A DNA stretch of 64,000 bases from Panonychus citri (GCF_014898815.1 NW_026515546.1:3915001-3979000); one strand, 5' to 3'; positions 49,462 to 59,900 are shown, counted from the stretch's first letter. Notes: a model not told the origin generated them from the letters alone. Made by a program: numbers and translations.

Positions 49462-49602
49462 AACCTCATTTTCCCTTACTTCGCTAATCCCCCACCGGAA
49501 TTAAAACAACAACATGATCGCCTTAAACAACAGGTTGAAAACCTCTTCGAAAATGGACAATTTAGTGGACAAAGATTAACGGTTTACCTAAATACCGGAT
49601 CA

Positions 49603-50706
49603 ATGGAAGATATCGAACTCAGTACAAAGTTGCTGTTACAGTTAATGGAAAAACCAGTGGATGAAGAGGGTAAACCTGTCCCGAAAAAGCAAGTCGAATG
49701 GATGAAAAAAATTACAACAGCCTATAAAAAGGCCCTAAGCATCCGACAAGCAAGATTTAACAGGAACCCAATGGAAAGTAACCCAATGAACGAAGAAGGA
49801 AATGAACATGAAGATTTACCTATCATAGAGATTGAAAACCAGAAGAAAAGAAAAGCAGTTGACGATATGGATCAGGAAACACGTGCTAAAAGAATACAAC
49901 TGGAGAGAGAAAACACCACGAAAGCAATGAACTTGGTTGCAAACACGTTTGAAATTCCTAAGATGTGGTGGCAATGGCAATCAAACACACGCATCTTTAA
50001 ACTCAAAGTTACCGGAGAAAAAGATGGGAGATCAGTCAATCGACTAACAGACATCATAACCATGTTAGAGATCGACTACCAATTTAAAATATCAGCATGG
50101 AAAGCATACACGGTAATCATGGTTAACCGAGAAAACGAAAGATCTGACTTGTTTCGTAAACTCAAGGAAGCAAATGTTGATGTATCGATTATCCCTTGGA
50201 AACGCCCTCAGATTAAAATCAATTTCCTACGTCCACCAATCAACCAAAGTTGGGAGAACCATATAAACCGAATTATGCACATAAATGGTTTTAGAGACAC
50301 AAGTCAATTCAAGATCGTTCACTATTATGAGATGGGCCTGAATAGTGATAAGTGGGGAGTGATCCTTGAGGTCTCTCCAGCCATACGATCGATAATTGAA
50401 ACTAAATTACATGGAAAACTTTCCTCTGGCAGCAATTATCACAATGTTGTTGACAATTTCCCAATAATGGCTTGCAAACTGTGTCATCGAATGGGACACA
50501 CCAAACGTAACTGTCGTAACCAACTAAAATGCATTAAATGCTCACAACAACACTTACCATCAGTCTGCCCGGCCAAAGAATTCCTATGCCCCACGTGTGG
50601 TAAAAAAGGTCACCAGGCATACAGTAAGGACTGTAAAATATATTGTGCGGAGTTAAACATTGTCATGTCCGATTATGATTATTCATACAATTACATCATG
50701 ATGTAA
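49603..50706 (+). CDS. Retroelement ORF1, zinc-knuckle RNA-binding protein
   Basis: 367 aa from the first in-frame ATG; the frame stays open upstream to 49462. The N-terminal third is charged and helical. The middle (about 125-280) resembles the RNA-binding folds of non-LTR ORF1 proteins by position only. Near the C-terminus are three zinc knuckles: CKLCHRMGHTKRNC (C-x2-C-x4-H-x4-C, from about residue 291), CIKCSQQHLPSVC, and CPTCGKKGHQAYSKDC from about 329. Such triple knuckles are typical of ORF1p of Jockey/R1-like elements, which coats element RNA. The upstream 47 in-frame codons include a coiled segment and could be part of the protein, either by a spliced leader exon or as an unused reading frame. 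Confidence 0.85.
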   Translation: MEDIELSTKLLLQLMEKPVDEEGKPVPKKQVEWMKKITTAYKKALSIRQARFNRNPMESNPMNEEGNEHEDLPIIEIENQKKRKAVDDMDQETRAKRIQLERENTTKAMNLVANTFEIPKMWWQWQSNTRIFKLKVTGEKDGRSVNRLTDIITMLEIDYQFKISAWKAYTVIMVNRENERSDLFRKLKEANVDVSIIPWKRPQIKINFLRPPINQSWENHINRIMHINGFRDTSQFKIVHYYEMGLNSDKWGVILEVSPAIRSIIETKLHGKLSSGSNYHNVVDNFPIMACKLCHRMGHTKRNCRNQLKCIKCSQQHLPSVCPAKEFLCPTCGKKGHQAYSKDCKIYCAELNIVMSDYDYSYNYIMM

Positions 50707-50894
50707 TTTAAGGCTAACCCTATCTGGCGTCACCCATAAATAAAACATAACAGAAAAAAGAAAAAGATAAATAAATAACAGCTAAGCCGATCCGCATTCA
50801 CTATTGTAACCACCCAACATAAAAACACGAAAACTAAAACAATTGATTTTATAAATAAATAAGTGCCAAAATACTTTTTGATTAAACATTTCAT
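50707..50894. other. Convergent spacer between ORF1 and the antisense gene
   Basis: Contains AATAAA-type words on both strands (for example 50736-50743 and 50765-50776), so it may serve as 3' end for ORF1 transcripts and for the antisense gene. GTCACCC followed by an A-rich run (50729 onward) resembles the sequence just after ORF2. Confidence 0.45.
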
Positions 50895-52467
50895 TTATTT
50901 ATCACCAACATTAGGATTAGCATTTGGTAAACACTCAGAGTCAGATAACTGATAAAAAAGGAGAGAACCTTCAGTATACTTTAGAAATAACTCAGGTATC
51001 GGGTCAAAGAAACAACCGTTATTGACCTCCTGATAACCACTATTAGTTTTAATGTTCACACAAGTATGCCAATCATCGTTCTCGTAATCGTCTTCTCGAG
51101 CGCGATAGCGATTACCTAAGGAATTCCCGGATTTATCCTTATATGTCATGAAGACACTGCTAAAAGCCAAACGAGTATACAACCGTTTTTCACCATTAAA
51201 TATAATTAACATCTGCTCCTCAGGAATAATATTAAAACTCTCATCATCCATTAAAGATCCACGTAAACTGATGACCAGGAATTCAGGCAATCGCCTAATA
51301 CCAAACGACTCGATCATCTTATACCCACTGCCACACACTGAACCATAGACGATGTTGTTACAACTAACCTTTATACAGTCTCTCCAATATTCAGCCTTGG
51401 TTAGAACGTCAGAAATACGAAGAGGACTGAGAGATCTACAGGCATCATTAGGCAACTCAAGTAAAGGAAAATCATAATTGAATTTGAAACGATGGTCAGG
51501 ACAATGTTTACAAACAAACACACCATAGACAGAATAAGTAAACTTTGGGATAAAAGATGGAAAATCATTAGATAACTTTCGAATTAAATCAAAATAAACC
51601 AGACTTTCCATCCCACCAGGAGTTTCATAATCACGACTACAAAATTCACTAAGATGTCGCAGAAGAATCATCTGATGATCATCAAGATCTAAATCCAAAA
51701 ACGGGCGTCGTTTCACAGGTGTTGATGTCCGAAGATCAGGATAAATCTTTTTCTCAAGATGAGGTGGAAAATTATGGATACAAAACTCAGAACGAGTCGA
51801 GGCCTTAATAACGTCACGTAAAAAGTTAAACAAAACAATCGTCCACAGATATTTAGGCTCATTTCGATTCACCATGTTTTCACGTCGCCTTGGGTTCGGA
51901 ACCTCACCAGTACCAACCCTGCTTGCTGCCTCAAGATAACAATTGAATAACTCAGACACGAATATATGTGAATGAAACAGGGGAAGCAATGCTGAATTGA
52001 GGAAACAATGACCTCGCCAATTAGGTAATGACATAAGAACCCTAGGCTGAATGAAATTTAAGAGGATTACACGCTAGTCCAATCTGATGTCACGTTTGAA
52101 ATATATCTTAAATAACACTTACCATAAGAATCTGAGGTTGCCCTCGAACCATAGCGAACATTAAATTGTGACAACTCATGTCATACGCTTTCCGGAAAAC
52201 CTGGTGAACACCAACACCAGTGAATATAGATGAATAAGAACGGAGTTTAACTTTCACAATAAAGAAAGAAACATCGCCAACAAGATACTTAGTGTAAATC
52301 TGATCGGTAATTTGAACATCACTCTTATGAACTGTTATAAAATCCTTTAAAAGAATAAAATTGGCACCAATGAAAAAAGGTTGATTTACATATTTACGAT
52401 AAAGAGTAACTTTAATAAAACCATTAAAGTTTCGAAAGCAAAAACCAGTAGGAATTACATCAGACAT
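50895..52467 (-). CDS. USP (C19)-like deubiquitinase gene antisense inside the retroelement
   Basis: Two exons: complement(52123-52467) and (50895-52046), phase 0, CTTATG|gtaagt..ttcattcag|CCTAGG; 498 aa. Exon 1 (115 aa, MSDVIPTGFCFRNFNGFIKV) has no recognised domain. Exon 2 carries the landmarks of ubiquitin-specific proteases in order: a Cys box LPNWRGHCFLNSALLPLFHS (Cys129, with Asn five residues before and NS after); VFVCKHCPDHRFKF (first Cys pair, 294/297); a second Cys set (CIKVSCNNIVYGSVC); RRLPEFLVISLRG, equal to the usual lP..LiihLkRf; and a His box DDWHTCVNI (His442) followed by GYQEVNNG and SLLFYQL at the expected spacing. USPs remove ubiquitin from proteins. The frame is intact, which argues for selection or recent insertion. 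Alternatives: a captured host gene trapped between two elements, or a USP-fold protein without activity. Confidence 0.75.
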
Positions 52468-52578
52468 TTTCTATTAATCACTAGTCACGTTTGAATAGCG
52501 AGCCAGGGAAATGGGTTAGCAACTACCTGACGACGACGCAACAAACTGATTTATGATTCAAAGTTAAGAGAAAGTATC
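52468..52578. promoter_or_regulatory. 111-bp divergent spacer, possible bidirectional promoter
   Basis: The start codons of the antisense USP-like gene and of ORF2 face away from each other across 111 bp. Any promoter for the antisense transcript must lie here or inside the start of ORF2. No clear TATA box is seen. Confidence 0.35.
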
Positions 52579-55500
52579 ATGGATATAATGTTAAAAGTTT
52601 CTCACGCCAATTTACGGAAAAACGTTAATTTAACCCAACAATTAATTAGTGAAACAACGACCTCTTCAAATACAATATGCTCGATATGTGAGCCAAATTT
52701 AAAAACTCTTTCTGAAAATATAAACAATCAATTTATCTTTGGGAAAAAGACTATAAGTGTAGTGCTTTCTAATGAACTTCATGGTGAAACAATTGAGGTA
52801 GCATCAGAGGAATTACTTGCAGTTAAAATAACGAAAAAACAGATCCTTATACTAGCGATATACATAAGACCATGGATTCAACGAAACAGAGATATAATGA
52901 TAACAGTTATCCGAAGCCTGGTAGAAAGTTACAAACACTACACAATATTCATAATGGGAGATTTGAATACTTCAGACTGTTTCTGGCAGGATACAAACAG
53001 AATCCATGAACAAAGACAAGGAAGAAACAAAACCTTCTACGATCAGTTGATTAAAATTATGAAGGAAAACGAAATCCATCCCATCAGCAGAGATTTTGAA
53101 ACAACATACCGTACAACGAAATGGGTAATTGATATGATCTTCTCGAACACAAAAACTGCATCGGCGAGAACTCAGCTAATAGAGTCGGACCACTTAATGT
53201 TAACCACAACAGCGGAACTAAGTCCAAGGAAAAAAATGATTAAATCCGCTCAAACGAAGGAGAAAATCTTTGGTTCATGGATAATCAAAAGGCCGTTCAA
53301 TGATGACTTTACGCAAGAGGCTAAATGGAAAAAGAACCATCCATTGGTAGAGATGACAAAAGAGATAATAAATTTCCCAGATAACCATGCGAAATGGGGA
53401 ATAAGAAAGAAAAAGAAAAACAAATATAAAAGATTATTAAAAGAAAAAAAGAAGATCATCTCGGGGAAAAAGGAAAACTGGGAAACAAACCTACGGCAAA
53501 TAAACGAATTACTCAAGAGCAAAATGGAGAAATTTAAGATCATCAAACTATTCAAAACAACACGAAACTCGAAAACAATCTGGAAGCTGATCCACAAACA
53601 CATCCTAGTACATAAAAATCCCATTGACTGGTCAGATCCGCGAACCATCAAAAGCAAAAATGAATGGCTCAATGGCTTCTCACATCGGAAACCGGAATAT
53701 AAAGATGAACCAGAATATGTACCAGGGGGCTTACTGCCGTACGAACGCGAAATGATAAGCAAAATGAAAGCAAAAAGCTCGAGCCTATCAGCCGACAATT
53801 TCACAAAAAATACCTGGAATAAATTTAAAAACATTAATGGAGAGAAAATTATATGGTTAATTGAGAGTTTCTTTAAGATCTCACATATACCTAATATACT
53901 TACAACAGTTGGTTGCGGTTTCGTGCCCAAAGCAGAAGGTAAACTCAGGATGGTTAGAACCCCATGCTACCTCCTTAAACTGATAGACAAAGTGATAGCT
54001 AATAGACTACTTGATATCGCACCGGATTTCCTACTACATGGTACACAATTCGGATTCCTGAGAAAGACAAGCAGAGAAAATTTTTATATAACAATAACAA
54101 CACACAAGAACTTCATGGAATCGACAATATTAAAGATAGATGTCAAAACAGCATTCGATGATGTAAGCCTTGCCCCAATCCGGTGTCGACTTATCGAATC
54201 TGTTGGCATGTCGACATTTAAAATAATCGAATCTATTAACAACAACAGTTACCTTACCATATACGATGATGGGAAAAAACTGTATAAGAAAAACCAATCC
54301 GAGGTATCCCAGGGTTTAGCGATTGGTCCGCTACTATTTATTCTAGCCTTAGATCACTGCATACGCAAATGGTGGGCAATGGGCATTGAGGTCTATGCAT
54401 ATGCAGACGATATGCTTGTAATGATACCACCAAACTCAAAGAAAACAATACAAGAAATAATGAATGAACTGGAAAAAGTCCTTATGGAAATTAATCTGCA
54501 AATAAACAGAAACAAAACAGAGATATTATTTCCAGGAAACAGGGAAACCCATGAACTTGTTGGCTTTACCATGATAAGATACAAACAAACAATCAAACAA
54601 TACAAGGAGTTGATCAACAAAACGTATGAGGACAAAGTTCTTCCCAACTTATCCACGAACTGGCCCTCGATAAAATTTCTACCGGAAGAGATTAAAAAGC
54701 TGTTATTCACATCCTTTGTTTGGTCAAAAATATATAAACACACATTAATGATGTTATGCCAAGATAACCCGCCGATTGAACAACTTATTGAGATCATTGG
54801 ATCGCTGATAAACAGATTCACGGGAGATGTAAAACGATCAAGATGGACATACCTCGTGTTACTAAAATATCCAAACTATATTAGAAACACAATTAGAATA
54901 ATTGAGAACCACAAGGCCAATCAAACAAGGAGATTTATGAATCAGAGATGGATCACAGAAGTTTGGACTCCAGTAACAGACATTTTATGCCGACAAGTTG
55001 AGGGAGGAAGTAAGATAACAGCCTACAAGATAAGTCAGGGGAAAGGGAGGATTGAAATAATACTCAAAACATTCATGGAACGTGAAACAAGATTACTTAC
55101 ATTACTTATACCAGGGAGAGCAAGTGAGTTTGAAGGCTACCTGATAGCAGTGGAGATGATAATACAGATATACCATAACAAGAATGTAACGATTGAACTA
55201 GATGAGAAGACATCTAAGTACCTATATGGATCCTCACGATTTGCGCTGGCAATGAGACAAATAATGACCAAACCGGGCAACTGGACATATAAACTAAACC
55301 AACCAAGAGAATGGAATGACGGGGAATACGGATTAGAGGTACCTGTCAGTGGCAAGCCAATAAACAGACTGAACCAGAACAGAGAAATGGCCAAACGGAT
55401 AGAAAATATCATAAAAGAGGCATATGAGAAAAGCAATGGGACATTGAAAAAATTAGGCCTCAAAATCAATGGCAGATATCACAGAGGACTCAGAATGGCA

Positions 55501-55797
55501 CTGGATCACTTCACAAGGAGATATTTCTTACCGGACTGTTGCAACACAAAAAAGGACAGTTATCATATCATGTATGAATGTACACACACACAACAGCGAT
55601 GGCCACAAATCACAGAATTAAGATACAAACCGACAGATGAATGGAAGACTAAAGATATCGAGCTAATCAATGAGATAACAGCAAATTTAAAGACAGAAAT
55701 GTCAATTCATTGTATATCCCTTTCACTAATCGGTGGCTTAAATGACCGATCGAGAGCAGCACTCGAGGCTGCTCAGTCATTTGACGACTGTTATTAG
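52579..55797 (+). CDS. Retroelement ORF2: endonuclease, reverse transcriptase, RNase H-like remnant
   Basis: 1,072 aa, no internal stop. An apurinic-type (EEP) endonuclease occupies about 1-220, with IMGDLNTSDCFW, WVIDMIFSN and ESDHLML, standing for the usual GD(F/L)N, ID and SDH motifs. Reverse transcriptase covers about 450-720: LRMVRTPCYLLKLIDKVIAN, HGTQFGFLRKTS, LKIDVKTAFDDV (motif A), EVSQGLAIGPLLF (motif B) and YAYADDML (motif C, catalytic YADD at 608-611). Downstream, EFEGYLIAVEMI, IELDEKTSKYL and NQNREMAKRI have the spacing of an RNase H domain but lack clear acidic conservation. Near the end is CCNTKKDSYHIMYEC, the C/H zinc motif common after RT in Jockey/R1-like elements. The protein would copy element RNA into nicked target DNA. 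ATG 52579 is the first in frame. Confidence 0.93.
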   Translation: MDIMLKVSHANLRKNVNLTQQLISETTTSSNTICSICEPNLKTLSENINNQFIFGKKTISVVLSNELHGETIEVASEELLAVKITKKQILILAIYIRPWIQRNRDIMITVIRSLVESYKHYTIFIMGDLNTSDCFWQDTNRIHEQRQGRNKTFYDQLIKIMKENEIHPISRDFETTYRTTKWVIDMIFSNTKTASARTQLIESDHLMLTTTAELSPRKKMIKSAQTKEKIFGSWIIKRPFNDDFTQEAKWKKNHPLVEMTKEIINFPDNHAKWGIRKKKKNKYKRLLKEKKKIISGKKENWETNLRQINELLKSKMEKFKIIKLFKTTRNSKTIWKLIHKHILVHKNPIDWSDPRTIKSKNEWLNGFSHRKPEYKDEPEYVPGGLLPYEREMISKMKAKSSSLSADNFTKNTWNKFKNINGEKIIWLIESFFKISHIPNILTTVGCGFVPKAEGKLRMVRTPCYLLKLIDKVIANRLLDIAPDFLLHGTQFGFLRKTSRENFYITITTHKNFMESTILKIDVKTAFDDVSLAPIRCRLIESVGMSTFKIIESINNNSYLTIYDDGKKLYKKNQSEVSQGLAIGPLLFILALDHCIRKWWAMGIEVYAYADDMLVMIPPNSKKTIQEIMNELEKVLMEINLQINRNKTEILFPGNRETHELVGFTMIRYKQTIKQYKELINKTYEDKVLPNLSTNWPSIKFLPEEIKKLLFTSFVWSKIYKHTLMMLCQDNPPIEQLIEIIGSLINRFTGDVKRSRWTYLVLLKYPNYIRNTIRIIENHKANQTRRFMNQRWITEVWTPVTDILCRQVEGGSKITAYKISQGKGRIEIILKTFMERETRLLTLLIPGRASEFEGYLIAVEMIIQIYHNKNVTIELDEKTSKYLYGSSRFALAMRQIMTKPGNWTYKLNQPREWNDGEYGLEVPVSGKPINRLNQNREMAKRIENIIKEAYEKSNGTLKKLGLKINGRYHRGLRMALDHFTRRYFLPDCCNTKKDSYHIMYECTHTQQRWPQITELRYKPTDEWKTKDIELINEITANLKTEMSIHCISLSLIGGLNDRSRAALEAAQSFDDCY

Positions 55798-55860
55798 TCA
55801 CCCCAAAGGGGAAATAAACAAATAATAGAAAAATTTTCTCTTCTCTTTCTTTTTGTTCTT
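55798..55860 (+). other. Probable 3' tail of the retroelement
   Basis: After the ORF2 stop come CCCCAAAGGGG (4-bp stem hairpin) and an A-rich AAATAAACAAATAATAG stretch, then T/C-rich host-like DNA. The boundary is not marked by an obvious duplication. Confidence 0.4.
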
Positions 55861-56980
55861 GTTTCTTGTTTCTTTCTCTCCATTGACAATTATCCTGATT
55901 GTTTCCAATTAATTGTTAATCATTGTAACTCCTGGTTACCTAATGATTACATTTTTAATTATCAGCGGAAATGTGAATTTGCTTTTCTTTTTTTATTGGA
56001 TTTAGTTTGGTTAATCTGATAACATTTTTTGTTATCCAATTAGCTTAATGTTTACATTTCAAAGCCTTTTGGTGACAAACTGATTTAGTTAATTATTTTT
56101 ATCTTCATGTAAACAATTTGCTAATCATTTGTTGTTTTCTCTTTTTGATTAACTATTAACTGTGATTTATTGATATTTTCATTCTCTTCAATGTGTTCAT
56201 CTTTCCTTTTTTAATTATTATTATCCAAGTGAAAACAAACTATTTTAATCAACTAATTTTCTTTACGTTTCATTGAGTTTTTATTTGTTTGTTTGTCAAC
56301 AATTAAGGTTACACTTGGATTGATTGTTACTCTACAATTAGAGAGTAACTTTTTCTACAGTTGAGAAAAATAATCAATTGGAAGCCCGAGTGTAAATTAC
56401 TTAAATTGTTATCATTTTCTTGAGGATGGAAAATCAGTTTTTTTTTACTGGAAAAAAATATGAGAAATTAATTAAATTAGTTCAGTTTTTATGATTAAAG
56501 GTTAGACGATACAATTAGTGATTTACAAAAAAAAGAGGAAATATTTAGTTGAATATACAAAGACCATTGGTCACAATTAAATATTAGATTATTAATTTAT
56601 ATATAAAAATTTTCATCAGTCGATTAGTATTTGTTTTGATAAGAAAATCCGTAAACATAATCATTAGCTAATTGTTGTTTCAAGGGATTATAATTGATTT
56701 AAATCATCAGATGATTAGCAACAATCAACATCACAGTTTGATTAATAATTGATGATGATATTAATAATCGGCTGATTGTTTCAATGGTGATCAATTGATG
56801 ATTGATTGGTTGATCTTTTTATCACTAGTTAAACGTGATTACGAATAATGATAAATTGTTGCAATCAACTGATTATAATCAAATGAAACAGGAGATCAAA
56901 TGTTTTTCCTTCAGGTAAAATGACCAAAGAAAAGTTTTCGATAATTTCGATCAACAAAAAGATGACAAGAAACTATTAGT
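55861..56980. other. Intergenic region
   Basis: A+T-rich DNA with no coding gene, between the retroelement and the 3' end of the minus-strand SKI2 gene. Confidence 0.5.
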
Positions 56981-59900
56981 TTACGGAGCGATTAATTCAC
57001 CAATAGGTTTATCTTCATCGTCGTCTTGTTCATCTTCGGCCTCATTTGAACCATTTTCATCGTCATCTTGAATGTACAAACTCGCAGCGAAAACGATATC
57101 ACGTCTGATCTTTTCCGATGTTTGGTCCATTTTCTCAGCTAAATTTGGATTTCCCATTACATTTGCTGCTACTTTGAGATCCTTGAGTAGCTCATCAAGT
57201 CGCTGGATACATCGGACAATTAAACCTTCTTGAACATCAGTTAATTGCATGATATCTGAGAAAGGCTGTAAACAAAAGCAATTAACAATAATCATTAGTA
57301 ATTATCATCATGAGAATCACATTACAATCATTAGTATTTACCATTCCACAGGCCCATTTGTAAACAACAATCATTAATCCATCTTTAAGTTGATTAACAA
57401 AGTCTATTGGTGATTCTTTGCTTCCAAATTGTTGTTGAAGTTTACCAATGTTCAAAGCGATTCCTCGGACTTTGGTCAATAACTGTTGGGAAAATATAAT
57501 CAACAAATTAGATGTTATTTAAGCTTAGAAAATTAGATCTCTCTCTCTCTAACTGACCATTTTCATTGTTTCATCAAATTCTGGTGTTGCTGAGTTTTGC
57601 TGGTAAACGAAAATTGATAATAAAGATGCGATATAAGGTGGGTCAAGATTGGCGAGTAGATTTTCCGTTAATAGTTCGGTGAGGACTAATTCGTGTTCGG
57701 TCATTAAACATCCGATTTTACCCTTTAATTTGAGACACATATCATTGTCGTCGGTTAAATAGTCTAAACACTTTAGTACGTTTACTTTGCACTCGTAATC
57801 AGGAAGGCAACTCAATGATTCACGGGATAGTTCAAATTTCACTCGATTAAGTTGAATTTCGAGGATCACTCTTTCCATCATTACTTTGTAATGGGATAAA
57901 AATTTTGGACATATGAGACATTCACGAGATCGAAGATGATTCCTTTTTAATTCAAGGTTATCAAACATTTCCACTTGTTGTAACTGATTTAGACCCATTT
58001 CTTTTATTGGGTCAATTTCATCGAGGAAAAAAACACCCATAGAACATGAAAGTGGCCTTTCATGACTTCGAATACTCATTAAATCGAGCACATTTTCGAT
58101 ACACTTTAAAGTCACTGGTTTGTCGTTTAAAGTTGTACCAATGTCTTTTTCCCGAAGGATACGGAAATCAGCGCCTTCGGTAACATCTTTAAGGATCATA
58201 ATAATATCCGCTGGAGTTATTTTCGCATAAGTTATTGATAACTTATTAGTATCACCGTTAAAGGCCACAATATCGTCCGGAATTAAACCTATCACGTCAA
58301 AGGTAATTTCTTTGAAAACCGTTCTCGAGTCGTAAATGATTCCAAGCATAAACGGATGATCAGGATGATCGAACACAATAAGTCGACCATTTGTTTTCAT
58401 CTTTTTATGTTCAACTAAATGTCGACAAATAAGTGGCATTACATTTTTCCGCAATCGTCGACATTCAAGGACATCATTACAAAATTCACGAAGATCAAGA
58501 CAAAAATCACAAGGTTCGATTTGTAGAGAGCTTAACTGATGTTGAAATTGGACAACTTCGGAAGATCTTTGATTGGCCATTTTCTGAAGCGGATGTTCAC
58601 CAAATGATCTTTCCATGATCGATTCAATTCTAATATGTTCTCTGGCACGAAGATTGTTCAATATCATTGAATAAGTTAATCGAAATTGAGATTGTAATTC
58701 AGTCGCTTTTCCAACCGCCATTCGAGAAAGAATTGACATTTCTGGTACATCACCTTTACAAAGAATTAGAACATTACCCGTTTTGTCTTTACCCCGTCGA
58801 CCAGCACGTCCAGCCATTTGGATGTATTCGGAAGGTTCCAGGTCACGGAAAACTTTACCATCGTGTTTTCTTATCGCATCGAAAATGACACTTCGAGCTG
58901 GCATATTGATGCCCATTGAAAAAGTTTCCGTTGCAAAAAGAGCTCGAACCAAACCCTCGGTGAATAATATTTCCGTTATTTCCTTGAGAAGAGGCAAAAT
59001 GCCGCTATGATGAATTCCAAGGCCATTTTTCAGATATCCCGATATCTCTCTGACCTGAGGAATGAATCGATCGGCAGGTTTAAGTCGCCTCAAAGATCGA
59101 TTGATGAACCTTTGTATTCTACCTTTTTCCTCGTTAGTTGTTAAATCTAAAGGTCCAGATAACATTCGAGCATATTGGTCACATCGTCTTCGGGAAAAGG
59201 TGAAAATAATCACCGGAAGTTGTTGTTCTTTGTCTAAATGACGAATCACAGTGATATAAATATTTCGATCAGTTTTATCCGATCCCGAACTTGATTTATT
59301 AATTGGTCCATAGTTTTATGGAATTTTGATTCTCTCTCCTTTTTCGCCGCCATCGCTTTACGATAATTTTCATCACGTAATTTTCCTTGACTATCGATGA
59401 GTAAAAATTTCTCATTAATTGTTTTACCATCACTTCCAGTGTAAAGATAATGTTCCAATGGTACTGGTCTTTTAGTTGTATAAACAACATGAATTTTACG
59501 ATTACGAGTTCGTCCTAACCAATCAGCAAAATCGACAACATTTGGTACCGTTGCTGAAAGAAGTACAATGTTTATATGATGAGGTAACATGATAAACACT
59601 TCCTCCCAAACGTGACCTCGTTCAGGATCATTGACATAATGAACTTCATCGAAAATGACCCATTCAATGTCTCTAATAAGAGCCGCTCCTCTATACAACA
59701 TATTGAGTAAAATCTCGGTGGTCATTATTAAACACGGAGCATCGGCACGAATTTGAACATCTCCAGTTAATATACCGATGTTTGAAGATCCAAAAGTTGT
59801 ACAAAAGTCTCGAAATTTTTGATTGGACAAAGCTTTGATCGGCGAAGTGTAAACAACTCGAGTCAAATTGCGTTTAATTGACAAAGCGATCGCATATTCA

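Larger units (their letters stand above)
49462..55820 (+). mobile_element. Non-LTR retrotransposon carrying an antisense USP-like gene
   Basis: Order: ORF1 (sense, zinc knuckles) 49603-50706; antisense spliced gene 52467-50895; ORF2 (sense, endonuclease plus RT) 52579-55797. The spacers are only 188 and 111 bp. ORF1 then ORF2 in one direction is the standard layout of Jockey/R1/CR1-like elements. Both sense frames are uninterrupted, so the copy is young, active or maintained. Just after ORF2 there is a small CCCC-AAA-GGGG hairpin (55801-55811) and an A-rich stretch with AAATAAACAAATAATAG, a plausible 3' end. The 5' end and target-site duplications could not be fixed. Clade assignment needs a tree. 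Confidence 0.82.

Noticed and set aside
53250..53930. 226-codon minus-strand frame inside ORF2
   Set aside because: Shadow of the RT/endonuclease coding frame; no start context, domain or splice signal.
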